From: Boswellia sacra
Lineage: Eukaryota > Streptophyta > Magnoliopsida > Sapindales > Burseraceae
Length of the DNA stretch: 64,000 bases
Direction of reading: 5' to 3'
NCBI GenBank assembly: GCA_013180625.2
Contig: SNVD02013571.1
Coordinates: 682,001 to 746,000, forward strand
A program made the translations under genes and the position numbers. The notes below the pieces were generated by a model. The model made no database searches. It saw only the letters and a program-made list of their open reading frames with translations, and was not told where the DNA came from. Shown here piece after piece: positions 1 to 12,157 of the stretch. Every line of letters begins with the position of its first letter. The stretch's first letter is position 1.

Positions 1-1257
1 TCAAAATCATAAAAAATCAAATAATAAAACATAAATAAAAAAAATTGAGAGAACTGGATGGCCGTGGGTCGTGGAGGCGGCTGTTGGTGGCGATAGAGTG
101 TGGTGGTGATGGATTATGGAGCAACGATTTATGGTGGTGGTGGTGGTTGTGGGTGATGGTGGTGTTGGCTGTGGTTGATGGTGCTGGGCTGCTGCTACCG
201 TGGGTGATGGCAGCGACAAGGGCTGGCTGTGAGTGGAGATGACAAAACATCGATGATGAAGGGCTGTTGCTGGTCGGTGATGGCAGCGACGAGGCGACGA
301 CGTTGAGGGCTGGCTGTTGTCGGTGATGGAGTGACAAGGCAGGGATGAGAACATTAGCGATGAAGAAGAAGAGAAGAAGAAAAGGGGAAAAATGGGTTTG
401 CTTGAAACCGTTTCTAAGGCAACAAATGAGGAAAAAATATATTTGTTTTCCTTTTTAATAACATAACATTTATAATAACATATATATAATAAATGTAACA
501 ATTTTCAAAATTAGCACATTAAAAAAATTAAAAATTATTTTATGTTAAATTATTTTATTTCGTATTATAAAATAAAATAAAATAAAATATTTTTGAAATA
601 TTAAAAAAAATTTAATTATAAAATTTATTAATATATTATAAATAAAATTAACACATTAATATTTATGTGTATAACCAAATACCCTCGTTTGATTTCTATA
701 ATAATCAAATAAAAGATTTATATTAACAATCAAACACAATAATATTAATTTTTCAGATATCATATTCTCATGATCACTTTATCATTAATTTGAATCTACT
801 CTTATAAAAAAGTAAACCTTCGTAACAAACGCCCCGGAAGTCGATTTATTCGGACAATTGCATGCCTACGAATTTAATTTATTTTATTTCATGAGAAACA
901 AATTTGAGTGGTTGGCTTTTAATTCGTCATTTGCTTCAGTTATTAGAAGGATAAACATGGGAGAAAGAAAGTGATGAACAAGTACTTGACCCATCAAAAA
1001 CTTCCCTGGATCCAATGAGGCAATGACCGTAGAAGGGATGCAATGAAACTTTGAAATTATTAATCCAATCACCAATGGCTTGAAAATTAGAGTTAAAAAG
1101 TTTTTATGATTAATCAACTTCGGTAAGCTCTGATTAGTATATTGATATTCACATGAACATAACAATTCAAGGGCTGTTCCTGGCTAATAATCCAACGGTT
1201 AGATGAAGTTCAAGATTCTAGCTGTTCACTTTGGTCAATGGCTTTGGCCATGGACTT
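1..1257. other. Low-complexity and AT-rich sequence upstream of NLR1, no gene seen
   Basis: Bases about 45-400 are a G-rich, GGT/GAT-repeating tract on the + strand. It reads as His/Pro/Ser/Thr-rich open frames on the other strand, which is a composition artefact and not a recognisable protein. From about 420 to 800 the sequence is strongly AT-rich. Bases 880-1257 hold no convincing coding frame. The last part presumably contains promoter sequence of the NLR1 gene. Confidence 0.6.
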
Positions 1258-1331
1258 ATGAAACCAGGACTCATTATATCTCCCACAACCCTCTATGAAA
1301 CCAGGACTCATTATATCTCCCACAACCCTCT
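1258..1331 (+). repeat. 37-bp perfect tandem duplication in the NLR1 promoter
   Basis: Two identical 37-bp units lie head to tail (1258-1294 and 1295-1331), 83 bp before the NLR1 start codon. Each unit contains the AT-rich core CATTATATCTCCCAC, which could act as a TATA-like element. The duplication would therefore give two core promoters or a longer 5' leader. The perfect identity is seen directly; a regulatory effect is inference. Confidence 0.85.
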
Positions 1332-1413
1332 TTCTTCAATTTTCTAACAACAATCACACTTGACAACTTTCATACACAACCACCTGCTACTTTCTTCCCT
1401 CCATCTCAAAAAC

Positions 1414-4399
1414 ATGGCTGAATTATTCGTTTCTATTATTGCTGACAAAGTTTTGGGCAAGTTAGGATCCCTTGCTTACGAAGAACTTCTCTTGGGATGG
1501 GGCGTCAGAAATGACATACAAGAGCTTTTCGACACCTTGAACACTATCAAAACTGTCCTCTTAGATGCTGAGGAGCAACAGGGTCAGAATCCAAAGCTCC
1601 GACTCTGGCTGGAAAAGCTTAAGGAGATCTGCTATGATGCAGAGGATGTGCTGGATGAAGTCGAGGCTCAAGCTCTGACGAAACAAGTTGTTGCAAAACA
1701 TGGAAGCATTACAAGAAAGGTGAGCAACTTCTTTTCAAGCCCAAAATCTCTTACTTTCCGTTTTAAGGTTGGTCACAAGATTAAGGAGATTAAAGAGAGG
1801 TTACATAAAATTGCTTCTGATAAGAATAACTATAATCTCACGAAGAGAGTTGATCGGAATAGACATGTTATGAGTAACGAAAGAGAAACCCACTCCTTTA
1901 TTCATTCTTCAGATGTTATTGGTAGGGATGAAGATAAAGACAAGATAATACAACAATTAATTTCCACAGTTGATGTTGAAAATGTGACTATCATTCCTAT
2001 TGTTGGAATTGGAGGCTTAGGAAAAACCACCCTTGCAAAATTGGTATATAATGATAAAAGGGTAGATTTTGAATTAAAAATATGGATATGTATCTCGGAT
2101 GAATTTAATCTTAAAAAAATCATAGTTGACATGGTCAATTCAGCAACGGGCCAAGACCATAGCAACAAGAATTTGGATGGATTACAAGAAATCTTACGAG
2201 ATACATTGAGTGGCAAAAGATATTTGCTTGTTATGGATGATGTTTGGAACGAAAATCCCAACCTATGGATTGAGCTAAGGAACTTATTGCCAGGAGGTAA
2301 GGGTAGTAAAATTATAGTTACTACACGTAGTGATCAAGTCGCCTCGATCATGGGGACAGTTCCTTCATACAAATTAGAAGGTCTTTCCCATGAAGAATGT
2401 TTGTTGTTGTTTGTTAAATGTGCATTTAGAGAAGGACAAGAAAGGCAACATCCCAATCTAATAGAGATTGGAAAAGAAATTGTGAAAAAATGTGGTGGTG
2501 CTCCTTTGGCAGTAAGAACATTAGGAAGTCTACTTTATTCATTAAAAGATGAATATTATTGGAAGAGCGTGAGGGATAGTGAAATTTGGAGACTAGAGCA
2601 AAAGAAAGATGACATTTTGCCTGCTTTAAGACTTAGTTATGATCATTTGTCATCTTACTTAAAACCATGTTTTGCTTATTGTTCTATTTTTACAAAAGAT
2701 TACTTGTTTTCAAATTTTGAGTTGATTCAATTTTGGATGGCTCATGGGCTTCTTCAACCCTTAGATGAAAATCAAGACTTGGAAAATATTGGGAATCAAT
2801 TTAAAAGAACTAGCATCAAGATCTTTCTTCCAAGATTTTGATGAAGTAGGATATGACACATTTTATAGCTTTAAAATGCATGATCTTATGCATGACCTAG
2901 CAGCATCATTAATGAAAAGTGAGTGGGTAATATTGAACTCCAGAATTCAACGTATTCCCAGAACAGTTTGCCATTTAACATTTGTTGATGCAGAGACGCT
3001 TAAGATAGATTTTTCTACCTCATTACCTACTTATTGTCACGTGAGAACCATTCTATCTAGGCCTATTACAGGAGACGAAACCAGTCAATCATTTTTTGCT
3101 GGATCAGTCATCCAAAGGTTCAAGTCCTTGCGACTTCTGGATTTACGTGGTTGTGATATAGAAGCATTGCCAGAACAGAATATTGGTAATTTAAAGCATT
3201 TGAGATTTCTTTCCTTGAGAGAAAATAGGAAAATCAAGAAACTACCGATCTCCATATGCAAACTCCATAGTCTGCAGACTTTATTTCTACAATTTTGCAA
3301 TGAATTAGAGGAGTTGCCTGGAGAAATAAGGTATCTAATTAATCTCAGAATGCTTAGCTTCACCACAAAGCAAAGATGTCTGCCAAAGAATGGAATTGGC
3401 TGCTTGAATTCACTTCGGTTTTTGGGAATTCTTGGTTGTGAGAATTTAGAAAATTTGTTTGAAGATATCGACGGTCTCAGAGTCCTTCAAACATTAGTAA
3501 TTGGTGGATGTCCAAAGCTAATCTCGTTGATGCATAATATGAAATACTTAAGCTCATTGGAGAATCTGATATTGGATAACTGTGAAAGCCTTCTTCTTAA
3601 TTCGAGCATAGAATCAGGAAGGAAAGACAATCGTCAATATCTCAGTAGCACAGGGCCTCCACTTCGAATGCTTTGGATTCAAAGGTTACCAAAGTTTGTG
3701 GAATTGCCGCAATGGCTTCTTCAAGGCACTATACAGACCTTGCATATTGAGGCTTGTTGGAACTTCAAGGCGCTACCAGAGTCAATTCAAAATCTCAAAT
3801 CACTTCAACTTCTTCGTATTAGTGGTTGTCCAGAATTGTCGTCTCTGCCAGAGAATATGAATCGCCTCGTTGCTCTGAGAGAATTAACAATTCAATGGTG
3901 TCCAAAGCTAATCTCATTGACACATAATATCAAATACTTAAGCTCATTGCAGAATCTGATATTGGATAACTGTGAAAGCCTTATTCTTAATTCAAGCAAT
4001 GAATCAGGAAGGGAAGACAATCGTCAAGATCTCAATACCACAGGACCTCCGCTTCAAATGCTTTTGATTGAAAGTTTACCAAAGTTGGTGGAATTGCCGC
4101 AATGGATGCTTCAAGGCACTCTACAAACCTTGCATATTGAAGATTGTTCAGAATTCAAAGCACTACCAGAGTCAATTCAAAATCTCAAATCACTTCAACT
4201 TCTTCGTATTAAGGATTGTCCAGAATTGTCGTCTCTGCCAGAGGATATGAATCGCCTCGCTGCTCTGAGAGAATTAACAATTCAACTGTGTCCAAATCTG
4301 ATCGAAAGATGCGAACTGGAGAAAGGTGAAGATTGGCCCAAGATTGCTCATATCCCCAACATTGAAATTGATTGGGAGACCTTCAAACGAAGCAATTAA
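1414..4399 (+). CDS. NLR1: CC-NBS-LRR (RGA-type) resistance protein with one frameshift
   Basis: Intracellular immune receptor of the CNL class. The start at 1414 is chosen because MAELFVSIIADKVL aligns with the start of NLR3; an in-frame ATG 18 codons upstream (1360) has no counterpart. Visible in order: Rx-type coiled coil with the EDVID-like motif DAEDVLDEVE; P-loop GIGGLGKTTLAK from about residue 198; RNBS-A; kinase-2 LLVMDDVW (about 271-278); RNBS-B GSKIIVTTR (about 297); the GLPL motif, here GGAPLA (about 361); RNBS-D; MHD motif at base 2876; then LRRs to the stop. At about 2799-2805 two bases are missing relative to its paralogues (CAA-T-TTA against CAA-TAT-TTA). The CC-NBS frame therefore closes at 2841 and the MHD-LRR part continues in the next frame. 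The corrected length would be about 995 aa. The frameshift may be a true pseudogenising change or a sequencing error. If real, the product is a truncated CC-NBS protein of about 475 aa. Confidence 0.88.
3509..4288 (+). repeat. In-frame 390-bp tandem duplication of LRR codons within NLR1
   Basis: The motif TGTCCAAAGCTAATCTC occurs at 3509 and again at 3899, and a diverged TGTCCAAATCTGATCG starts a third time at 4289. The two 390-bp (130-codon) units each encode the same LRR series: CPKLISL, ILDNCES, PQW(L/M)LQGT, FKALPESIQNLKSLQLL, then ELSSLP. NLR3 and NLR2 have a single unit at this place. The duplication keeps the reading frame and lengthens the LRR solenoid by about 130 residues. Confidence 0.9.
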
Positions 4400-5144
4400 T
4401 TAGGTATGATTAATCTAGCTCTTTGTCCTAATATTTCTTCTTCTTCAATTTCTTAAATGGGTAAATTCTTTTGTGAAAATTAATGCTTATTTGATTCAAG
4501 TTAAAACTTTTATAGATTATGTATAAACAAGATGAGTTCATAAATACAACGAATTCAATAACAATTTTTGGCGAAAGAAAAAGAATTGAACTGCTACAAA
4601 ATCAATCTGCTGTTTAAAAAAAAAAAAAATTAGCTTATTTGACATATTTTGTCTTATAAATATATAAAACAGTTTCGGTGCTTGGAGATTCAGCAAAATA
4701 ACAGCCTGTGAAAGGCAATCCTCCAATTTGATTAAAAATTAGCCTTGAATTATAAATTAATGTATACTTGGCCTATGGGATTATATTGATGGCTTCTATA
4801 GGATTATAAATCAGTACCTTGAATTTAAAGGTCGGTTGTGTTGTGTGGGTCATCTTTTATTCCTGAACTGCTTTTGACTAAGTAGTTTGGGAGTTTGCTG
4901 AATATTATAACTGCTTTCAGATCCAACTTTGGTACACAATAAATTTTATTGCAAGACTTAATCTTCACTGCATGATTCTGGAAGTCACAACACTTGAGAT
5001 TACATGCGTAAAATAAGTAATAATTTGAGATACACAATCAAGTAAAAGTTGAGGTTGTAGATTCTGTTGTAATTTTATCTTGTTTAGTTTCTGAGATATG
5101 TTACTGAGTATAACATAATAAAAAATTTAAAAAAAATGGAAGAA

Positions 5145-6030
5145 GAGGCTGGAATAGAAGTGCTGAACAAAACTTCTCCAGATCCAGTGGCAGAAGAATT
5201 AGCATATTAAGGCTTAAATGATTTCTTCCATGAGCATCAGATGACAAAAGCAAGTTGTAAAGGCACCAACTTTAATTCTTTCAAAGAAGATGTCACTTGA
5301 AAGGGAACTCAATTTAATTTAGTATAATTAAATGTTTTCTGATATTGTAAATTGATTTTAATGTTAAGTGATTTTGCAGATGTATCTTGTAATCCAAATA
5401 GTGAGATTTTACTTTAAACGACAAGTTGCTTGGCCAAATTTATGACTAAATTCAGATTACGTTGTGGAGTGTGCTGAAACTCATAATTTTGAACTATAGA
5501 ATGCTGAGGATGAGGAGGAAGAGAAGAAGGGAAATGGTGATAAAACATGTGATGCAGCAAAAGCTTTGGAGAGCAAAACATTGGATTCCAAAGAGAGTGG
5601 ACATCCTTGCTGCACTAGATGAATTGAAATCTATAAGGTATTTTCAGATTAATGTCATCTTGTCCTTACATTTAGGCACACCCATAAGATATCCACTAAT
5701 CGAATAGAACATATAAATTTGGTTCTTAATTCGGCTCTAATTTTTTACCATCGTTTACCTTTTGATATATGTTACTGAACATGACAGATGAAGAAATTAG
5801 AAGAAGAGGATGAAAGCTTATGGTAAGAAAATGATTTTTTACCAGTATGGTATTTTAGATTGGACTAATAGCATGCTGAAAAATTCCTATTTGTGTCTGG
5901 TCTTTAGTGGAAAATCGGAGAACAAACAAGAGAAAAGCCTGACTACAACCAGTTGCCAAAACTATGAGAGTGATGAACTGATGATTAGTACAATCTATTT
6001 TATATCAGAAACAATATACTTAGGTATGCA
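5145..6030 (+). pseudogene. YJU2/CCDC94 (CWC16-family) splicing factor pseudogene, copy A
   Basis: Remnants of an intron-containing YJU2-like gene; in the intact family this is a spliceosome protein acting around the first catalytic step. Exon 1 (about 5145-5310) reads QKN*HIKA*MISSMSIR and then, in another frame, CKGTNFNSFKEDV. These match the family's PKNQQIKVRMMLPMSIRC and YKGTKFNSRKEDV. Exon 2 (about 5381-5638) reads MYLVIQIVRFYFK, NSDYVVE, then DILAALDELKSI. A short later exon (5786-5818) reads MKKLEEEDESL and is followed by GTAAG. Stops and frameshifts in every exon show it is dead. The exon for the SRHATVSVDAML segment is missing compared with copy D. It lies 3' of NLR1 in the same orientation. 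Confidence 0.82.
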
Positions 6031-6229
6031 TGATTAATCCATCTCCCCTCTTCCTCTTCAATTGTTAGGTAAATTTGTCATCAAATGCTTGGTTAGTTGA
6101 AATTAGACCTCTCAAATTTCTTTTTTTCCTCTTTTCATTAAAATATAATGAGTTCAGGATTAATGAATTTAAAAATGATTTTTTTTTCAAAACAAAAAGA
6201 TTTAATCGGCAACAAAACCAAATCTATTC

Positions 6230-6475
6230 TCTGTTTCTAATTCTCTCAACTTTTTTGTTTTTGTTTTCGCTTACACGTCAATATGAGGAGCATCAGAAAA
6301 AAAGAAAAAGAAAAAAAGGAAACAAAATGGGTTTTCAATCTCGCAGATAATTCAACTTCAAAGTTAAGTATACTAATTGTAATCTAAACTCTAATATCAT
6401 CAATTGGACTAGGCACTATATATACATATTCTTTTTTATTCTGCTCCTGAGTGTTTCCTTAGTTTGCCAATTTTT
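6230..6475 (+). repeat. Segment also found inside NLR2 and downstream of NLR3
   Basis: This non-coding stretch (TTCTCTCAACTTTTTTG ... GTTTCCTTAGTTTGCC) recurs at about 10691-10926 within the NLR2 pseudogene and at about 27695-28050 downstream of NLR3. The copy inside NLR2 is out of place and acts there as inserted filler. The other two are in the same relative position in the duplicated NLR/YJU2 blocks. Confidence 0.8.
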
Positions 6476-6914
6476 ATTCAACTTAAGCTTTTTTGTTCTT
6501 AAATAACTTATCTTGCCGCTCTCATGGAAGCTAAAGAAAATTTTGCAGTCATCTGGAAGACTTACTTTCACATTTGAATTTGTTGATCTTGTGTATTTTG
6601 CTCTTTTCTTGATAGCATTATATCTAGAATTGAAATCTAGATGATGAAAATTTTCTAAACTTACAATTAAGTATGCAATTATTTTTTCTGACGTTGTTGT
6701 CAAAATTATTTTAACATATTGTTGATCCTTTTATTAGCACTCACATGAAGGCATCTTATAATTTTGAAGGACTAATATATTGTTTGTATATCTTTTGATA
6801 TAGTGGATGAACCTGACAATAACTTGACTTCAAACATTAATTTTTCAGTACTTTATAAGAGGAAGTAACCAAAACCATGTCATCAAAACAAAACTAGTTT
6901 CAAGTGCTTGCTTT

Positions 6915-7560
6915 TGGATAACCACGAGCCTTCTACCCAACAAAACTTCCCAGATTTAATAACCGAAGAACCGGCAGACTAAGGTTCAGATGATGTTTCC
7001 CATGAGCAGCCGATGCGACACTCGTGGCAATTGCAATTTACGAAAAAGATGTGGGTGAGGTAACTCATTTAATTTAGTTTAATTAAATGTTTCTATTTTT
7101 GTGACTTTATTTAATGCTTAATAGTTTTTAGTAATTTGCAGACATGTCTCGAAATGCATATATAGACTCTACTTGAAATGAAAACGGTGCTCAGCTGAAC
7201 TTACAGTAAAAACAGTTAAAAGCAATTCTGATTATGTAGTAGAGTTTGTTGGAACTCGTAATTTTGAACCATGGCAGCTGAGGATGGGAAGCAGAGAAGG
7301 GGAGAAAGCAGAGAAATGATGAAGAAACAGGGGATGCAATGAAATTTTTGGGGAATTTGCAATGGGAGATGGACATCCTTGCCGCACTAGACGAAATGAA
7401 ATCTATGAAGGTAGATTTTATAATGACTATATTTATCATTCAAATGAATTTGCACATTGAGATCTTCTAATTTTCTTTTCTTTTTTTGTGCAGTCTGGTC
7501 AAGCATCTTACAGTAAATGTAATGCTTGAGGCTTTGCAAAGCACAGCTTATGGCAAAGGT
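6915..7560 (+). pseudogene. YJU2/CCDC94 (CWC16-family) pseudogene, copy B
   Basis: Second, separate YJU2-like remnant. Exon 1 (about 6918-7062) contains KLPR and, one frame over, PKNRQTKVQMMFPMSSRC, a very close match to the conserved N-terminal PKNQQIKVRMM...SIRC block with its Cys. It ends with EKDVGE before a GT. Exon 2 (about 7144-7411) reads RLYLK*KRCSAELTVKT, NSDYVVE and TRNFEPW, then the MDILAALDEMKSMK block ending at a GTAG donor. Exon 3 (7493-7559) follows TTTTTGTGCAG and encodes a degraded SRHATVSVDAMLEALQSTA-like stretch. Frameshifts and stops are present. It shares more intact codons with the family than copy A and is probably an independent duplicate. Confidence 0.82.
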
Positions 7561-10030
7561 ATTGATGATCGACTTGTATTGGATTATTTATCAGTATCAT
7601 TGAACTATCATAGTCATCCTTTATTTATGAAATGTTTTCTGCTAAGTAGTCTTATTCTGTAAAATAAGTGTTGCATTCCTAGATATTTGTGGAGATGTTT
7701 CTGTCTGAACATGTTATATCTCCTGTTATTTCATTAAGCTTATCATTCTTTCTTCTTCATTGTAGAATTTACTTTAGGAGCTTGTTGCATATTACAATTG
7801 CTATTTAGATCCAATTTTGTTACACAATGAATTTAATCTTACTTTTTCTAAAGAACTCTACTAAAATTGTTGGTCATCTCCACCTATTTTGGGCATTGAA
7901 TGACTTTTTCTTTACCGCATAATTCTGCAATCATATCAACATCATATTTGCCCTTGGTTTTTATTGCTTCTCTACATGACATATTGATGTTTCTGCCGAT
8001 ATGAATATGAGTGCCAACACTTCCCTGGGCTTCAGAATCAACACTTCCCTTGGCTTTAGAATTGAGGTGTCACACTACCTGTCACTGTGAACTGAACAAT
8101 TGGCGTAACTGCAAACATTCACGCTGATATATGAATATTAGAATGCATCGTATAGTTGCCCCTCGAAGGCTTCAAAACTTAGTTTCTCCTGTGCCGAGAT
8201 ATGTGCCGAGATATATGAAAGAATATGCATACTGGATACACGCGCAAAGAGCATATATATTAACCAATTGCTGAAATGTATTTGCTTAAAAGCCGAGGAA
8301 CAATGGACTCATAATTACAGGTCTACAGTGGCAAAACAAGAAATTTATATTAGACTACTGATTAGGGAAAAACTACAATGTACCGGGTGCATGCCATCAG
8401 ATTATGTTGAGTATAAACATTTTTAATGATATTTATAAGGAGATCCAAGCACCTGATTTCAATTTTTGGGTCAACTTATAACTTAAATTTTGAGTTCAAC
8501 AAACATAAATTTGAATTCTTTTGTCTTACATTTCGATGTAAAAAAGAAAAATACAATTGTTTTATAATTAAATTTTAATTTTTTTGAAGAAAAGGTTAAT
8601 AAAATAAAATGATATGAAATCCTAATTAATATGACCTATTTCTTATTTCCATTGTAGAAAAAAACACAAATTAAATATATAACAAGGGAAAAAGTAATTG
8701 CTTATCTAGGGGGTTTCAATGTCATGAAACTTGAAAAAAAAAACTAGAAATAGAATAACAAAAATAAATAAATGTGATTTTTATATTTTACAACTTCAAG
8801 ACAATATATGTAATAATTGTTGTGACAAATATCTCATATCGTTCTCATGCATTGAAGCGGTGCAGTTTAAATGAGCAATAGGCCTTCGCTTCTTAGACAC
8901 GTTTTAGACCCGATGCCTAGGAACAAAATCGTGAAGCCTCGATAGTGCCAAAATGGATAATATTTATTAACTCATTTACAATAATAATGACTAGAATCGA
9001 AACATGATAATTTTTTTAAAAAATATATTAAATAAGAAAGATTTTTTTAAAAAAAATAATCTAAGTATCTAATTATAAAATGTGTTTTATTTGACTTAAG
9101 AAAATAAATTTATATCTACGGTTGCCATTTATAAGAAAATATTTTTTTAATTTATGGTGTATTTAATATATAGATAATCTGGGGAGCCACTTACGAGTTT
9201 GGTGGGTTGGGCACCATTAGGTCTGTAAGTAGCTCGACAACAATTTACAAAGTAATTTTAGTTGACGTCAACAAGAATGAAAATATTTAATAGTCTCGAT
9301 CCAGTGTAAAGAATTTTATTTCTATAAGGAAAAAATAAATTGGGGGGGTCAATGTTTAGAGAGAAATGTGAGGGAAACATATGGAAATAAGAGAATAAGG
9401 GGTGAGGGAACATGTTGAAACAATCCCTATAAAATTTTAAATGAAATTTTTCTTCTTCTTCTTCTTCTTCTTCTTTTTCATTTACCTCCCTTAATGTTCA
9501 AGAAGGTATTAATTATACTAAGAGGTTCTTTAATTATAAGACAAGGAGATATCACATTACTCAGTAGCTTTGGCCAAGGGAATAAGGGGAGCTAACTAGG
9601 GAATATATAAATATTTGCACCTCAATCAAGGAAAGTGTAAAGCAAAGGTTGAGAGAGGCGACAAAAAGCAATGATGTATACTTTAAATTCATTTTATTCT
9701 AGTTGTTTGACTGCTTTTGATCGAGTAAACAATTATTGTGAGAGAGGCAAGCAACAAATACAGATCAGGAGAAGACTGAAAGAATGCATGAGAAATATGC
9801 CATTACTCAAACACTTCAAATCAAGCCTAGTTCGCTTAATTTTAGAACAAAGAATATATAAACAATAATATTATAACGGTAAAATTAAGGACAAAGCATA
9901 TATACAAGCGTAGAATAAGTTGCATACTTCTTGGACCGGCGTGCTTGTATACATAATGTCATCTCGCTCTTCGATCACACTATTCTGAAGAATTCATCTT
10001 CAACTATCATAACCTTCAACTTTCTTCCTA
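7561..10030. other. Intergenic block between YJU2 copy B and NLR2
   Basis: No convincing gene. Bases 7560-7950 resemble 26000-26400 (intron sequence after exon 3 of YJU2 copy D). Bases about 8500-9330 resemble 13620-14400, the equivalent place upstream of NLR3; a shared landmark is GGGAGCCACTT...GTAGCTCG at about 9180 and 14300. The 5' flanks of NLR2 and NLR3 are therefore duplicated with the genes. Open frames around 9671-9868 are short and lack support. Confidence 0.65.
9450..9476 (+). repeat. (TTC)n microsatellite
   Basis: About nine TTC/TCT triplets in a row, set in AT-rich sequence upstream of the NLR2 pseudogene. Seen directly. Confidence 0.9.
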
Positions 10031-10690
10031 CCACCTCACAATAACTTTCTGCTATTGCTGAGGAAGTCTTGGATAAGCTAGGATCTCTTGCTTATCAAGA
10101 ACTTTGCTTGGCATGGGGTGACAAAAATCACATACAAGAGCGCTGGGGGACAAACTAAACACTATAAAAACTGTCCTCCCAGATGCCGAGGAACAACAGG
10201 CTCACAATCCAAGGCTGACGCTTTGGCTGGGATAGCTCTAGGGGGTCTGCTACGAGGCAGAAGATGTGCTCGACGAAATTGAGGCTGAAGCTCTACGGAA
10301 GCATGGTATTGCAAAACATGGGAGCATTAAAACAAAGGTGCGCACAACTTCTTTTCATGCCCAAAATTGCTTGCTTTCCGTTTTAGGGTTGGCCATAAGA
10401 TTAAGGAGATTAGATAAAATTGCAGCTGATAAGACTAATTTTAATCTCGCTGCTGTGAGAACTAAAACATTTATACTCCAGTTAGGGTGAGAGAAACAAA
10501 CTCCTTTATGCATGCTTCAGATATTATTGGTAGAGATTATGATAAAGAAAACATCATAAAGCTAATACTGTCTGCAACAGATGATGAAAATATATGTGTG
10601 CTTACAATTGTTGAGTTAGGAGGTTTAGGAAAAACTGCTCTTGTAAAATTAGTGTACAATGACGAAAGAGTAGACAAACATCTTGAATTA

Positions 10691-10926
10691 AATCTTTATT
10701 TCTACATTCTCTCAACTTTTTTGTTTTTGTTTTCACTTACATGTCAATATGAGAAGCATCGGAGGAGAAAAAAATAAAAAAAGGAAACGAAATGAGTTTT
10801 CAACTCACAGATAATTCAACTTAGTTAAATATACTAATTTTAACCTAAACTCCAATATCATGAATTGGACGAGGGAGCATAAATACATATTATTTTTGAT
10901 TCTCTTGCTGAATGTTTCCTTAGTTT
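10691..10926 (+). other. Templated filler insertion in NLR2, flanked by a 62-bp host duplication
   Basis: About 236 bp similar to 6230-6475 and 27695-28050 sits inside the NBS of NLR2. The host sequence before it (about 10628-10689, GGAAAAACTGCTCTTG ... GACAAACAT) is repeated after it (about 10927-10987) with a few differences. The 62-bp flanking duplication is far too long for a transposon target-site duplication, and the insert has no terminal repeats. This fits break repair with copied patch DNA better than transposition. Confidence 0.8.
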
Positions 10927-12157
10927 GGAAAACTGCTCTTGTAAAATTACTTTACAATGACGAAAGAGTAGACAAACATTTTGAATATATGGGTACGTTT
11001 TTTTGGAAGATTTTGATATAAAACAATTCCTAATGAAAATTGTTAAATATGCAACTGGTCAGAAATATAGTGAATCGGATCTTAAACAATTGCAATGTAA
11101 ACTTCATGGAATTTTGAACTTTAAAAGATATTCACTTGTACTAAATGATGTTTGGAACGAAGTTCGTGAAAGATGGATTGAACTGAAAACTGTATTAATG
11201 GGAGCTGCTTATGGAAGTAAAATTATAGTGACCACAAGAAGTCATAAAGTTGCCTCAATTATGGGCACTATGCCTAACTATCATCTCAGAGGCCTTTCCC
11301 ATGAGGATTGCATGTCTTTATTTATTAGATGCACATTTGAGAAAAAACAAGAAGAACAGCATGTAATAAAAATTGGAGAAGAAAATGCGAAGGAATTCCA
11401 TTGGAAGTGAGATATTAGGAAGCCTATTTTTTTCTTCAACTGATGGACAACATTGGAAGAATGTGAGAGATAATGAGATTTGGAAAATAGGGCAAAAGGA
11501 AAATGACATTTTACATGCTTTAAAACTAAGTTATGGTTATTTGCCATCTTACTGCTTATTGCTCTATTTTTCTTAAAGATCATGAATTTTTAAAAGGTTT
11601 TTTAATTCAATTTTGCATAGCCCATGGGTTTCTTGAATCTCATGATGAAAATGAAGATTTAGAAAATATTGGCAATCAATATTTAAATGAACTAATATCG
11701 AAATCTTTCTTTCAAGATTTTGATTAAGTGAAAGTGGAGTTTTTTTTTTTTTCATTTAAAATGCATGATCTTGCAGCATTATTGATGAGAAGTGAATCGG
11801 TCATATTGAAATTCTGGAAATCAATCTATTCCAACACAGTTAGGCATCTGACATTTTGTTGATGATGAGACAAAGAAAATAGATCTTTCCGCCTCGTCAC
11901 GCGCTTAAAACGTGAGAACCATTCTGTCAACTGTTAGAGGAGGCGAAACTAACCAATCACTTTTTGCTAGATCAGTCATCCCATGGTTCAAGTTCTTACG
12001 ATCTCTAGATTTAAATGATTGATTGTGATATACAAGAATTGCCAGAAAAGAGAACTGGTAATTTTTAAAGCATTTGAGATTTCTTTCCTGGATAAGAAAT
12101 AGCAAAATCAAGAAACTACCAAATTCCATATGCAAGCTGCATAGTTTGCAAACTTTA

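Noticed and set aside
7..501. 164-codon minus-strand open frame rich in His, Pro, Ser and Thr
   Set aside because: It is the reading of a GGT/GAT-rich low-complexity tract with no domain, and it runs into AT-rich sequence. Two overlapping frames look equally good, typical of composition bias.
9671..9868. 65-codon frame upstream of NLR2
   Set aside because: Lies in the duplicated promoter flank; the equivalent place upstream of NLR3 has no matching frame.
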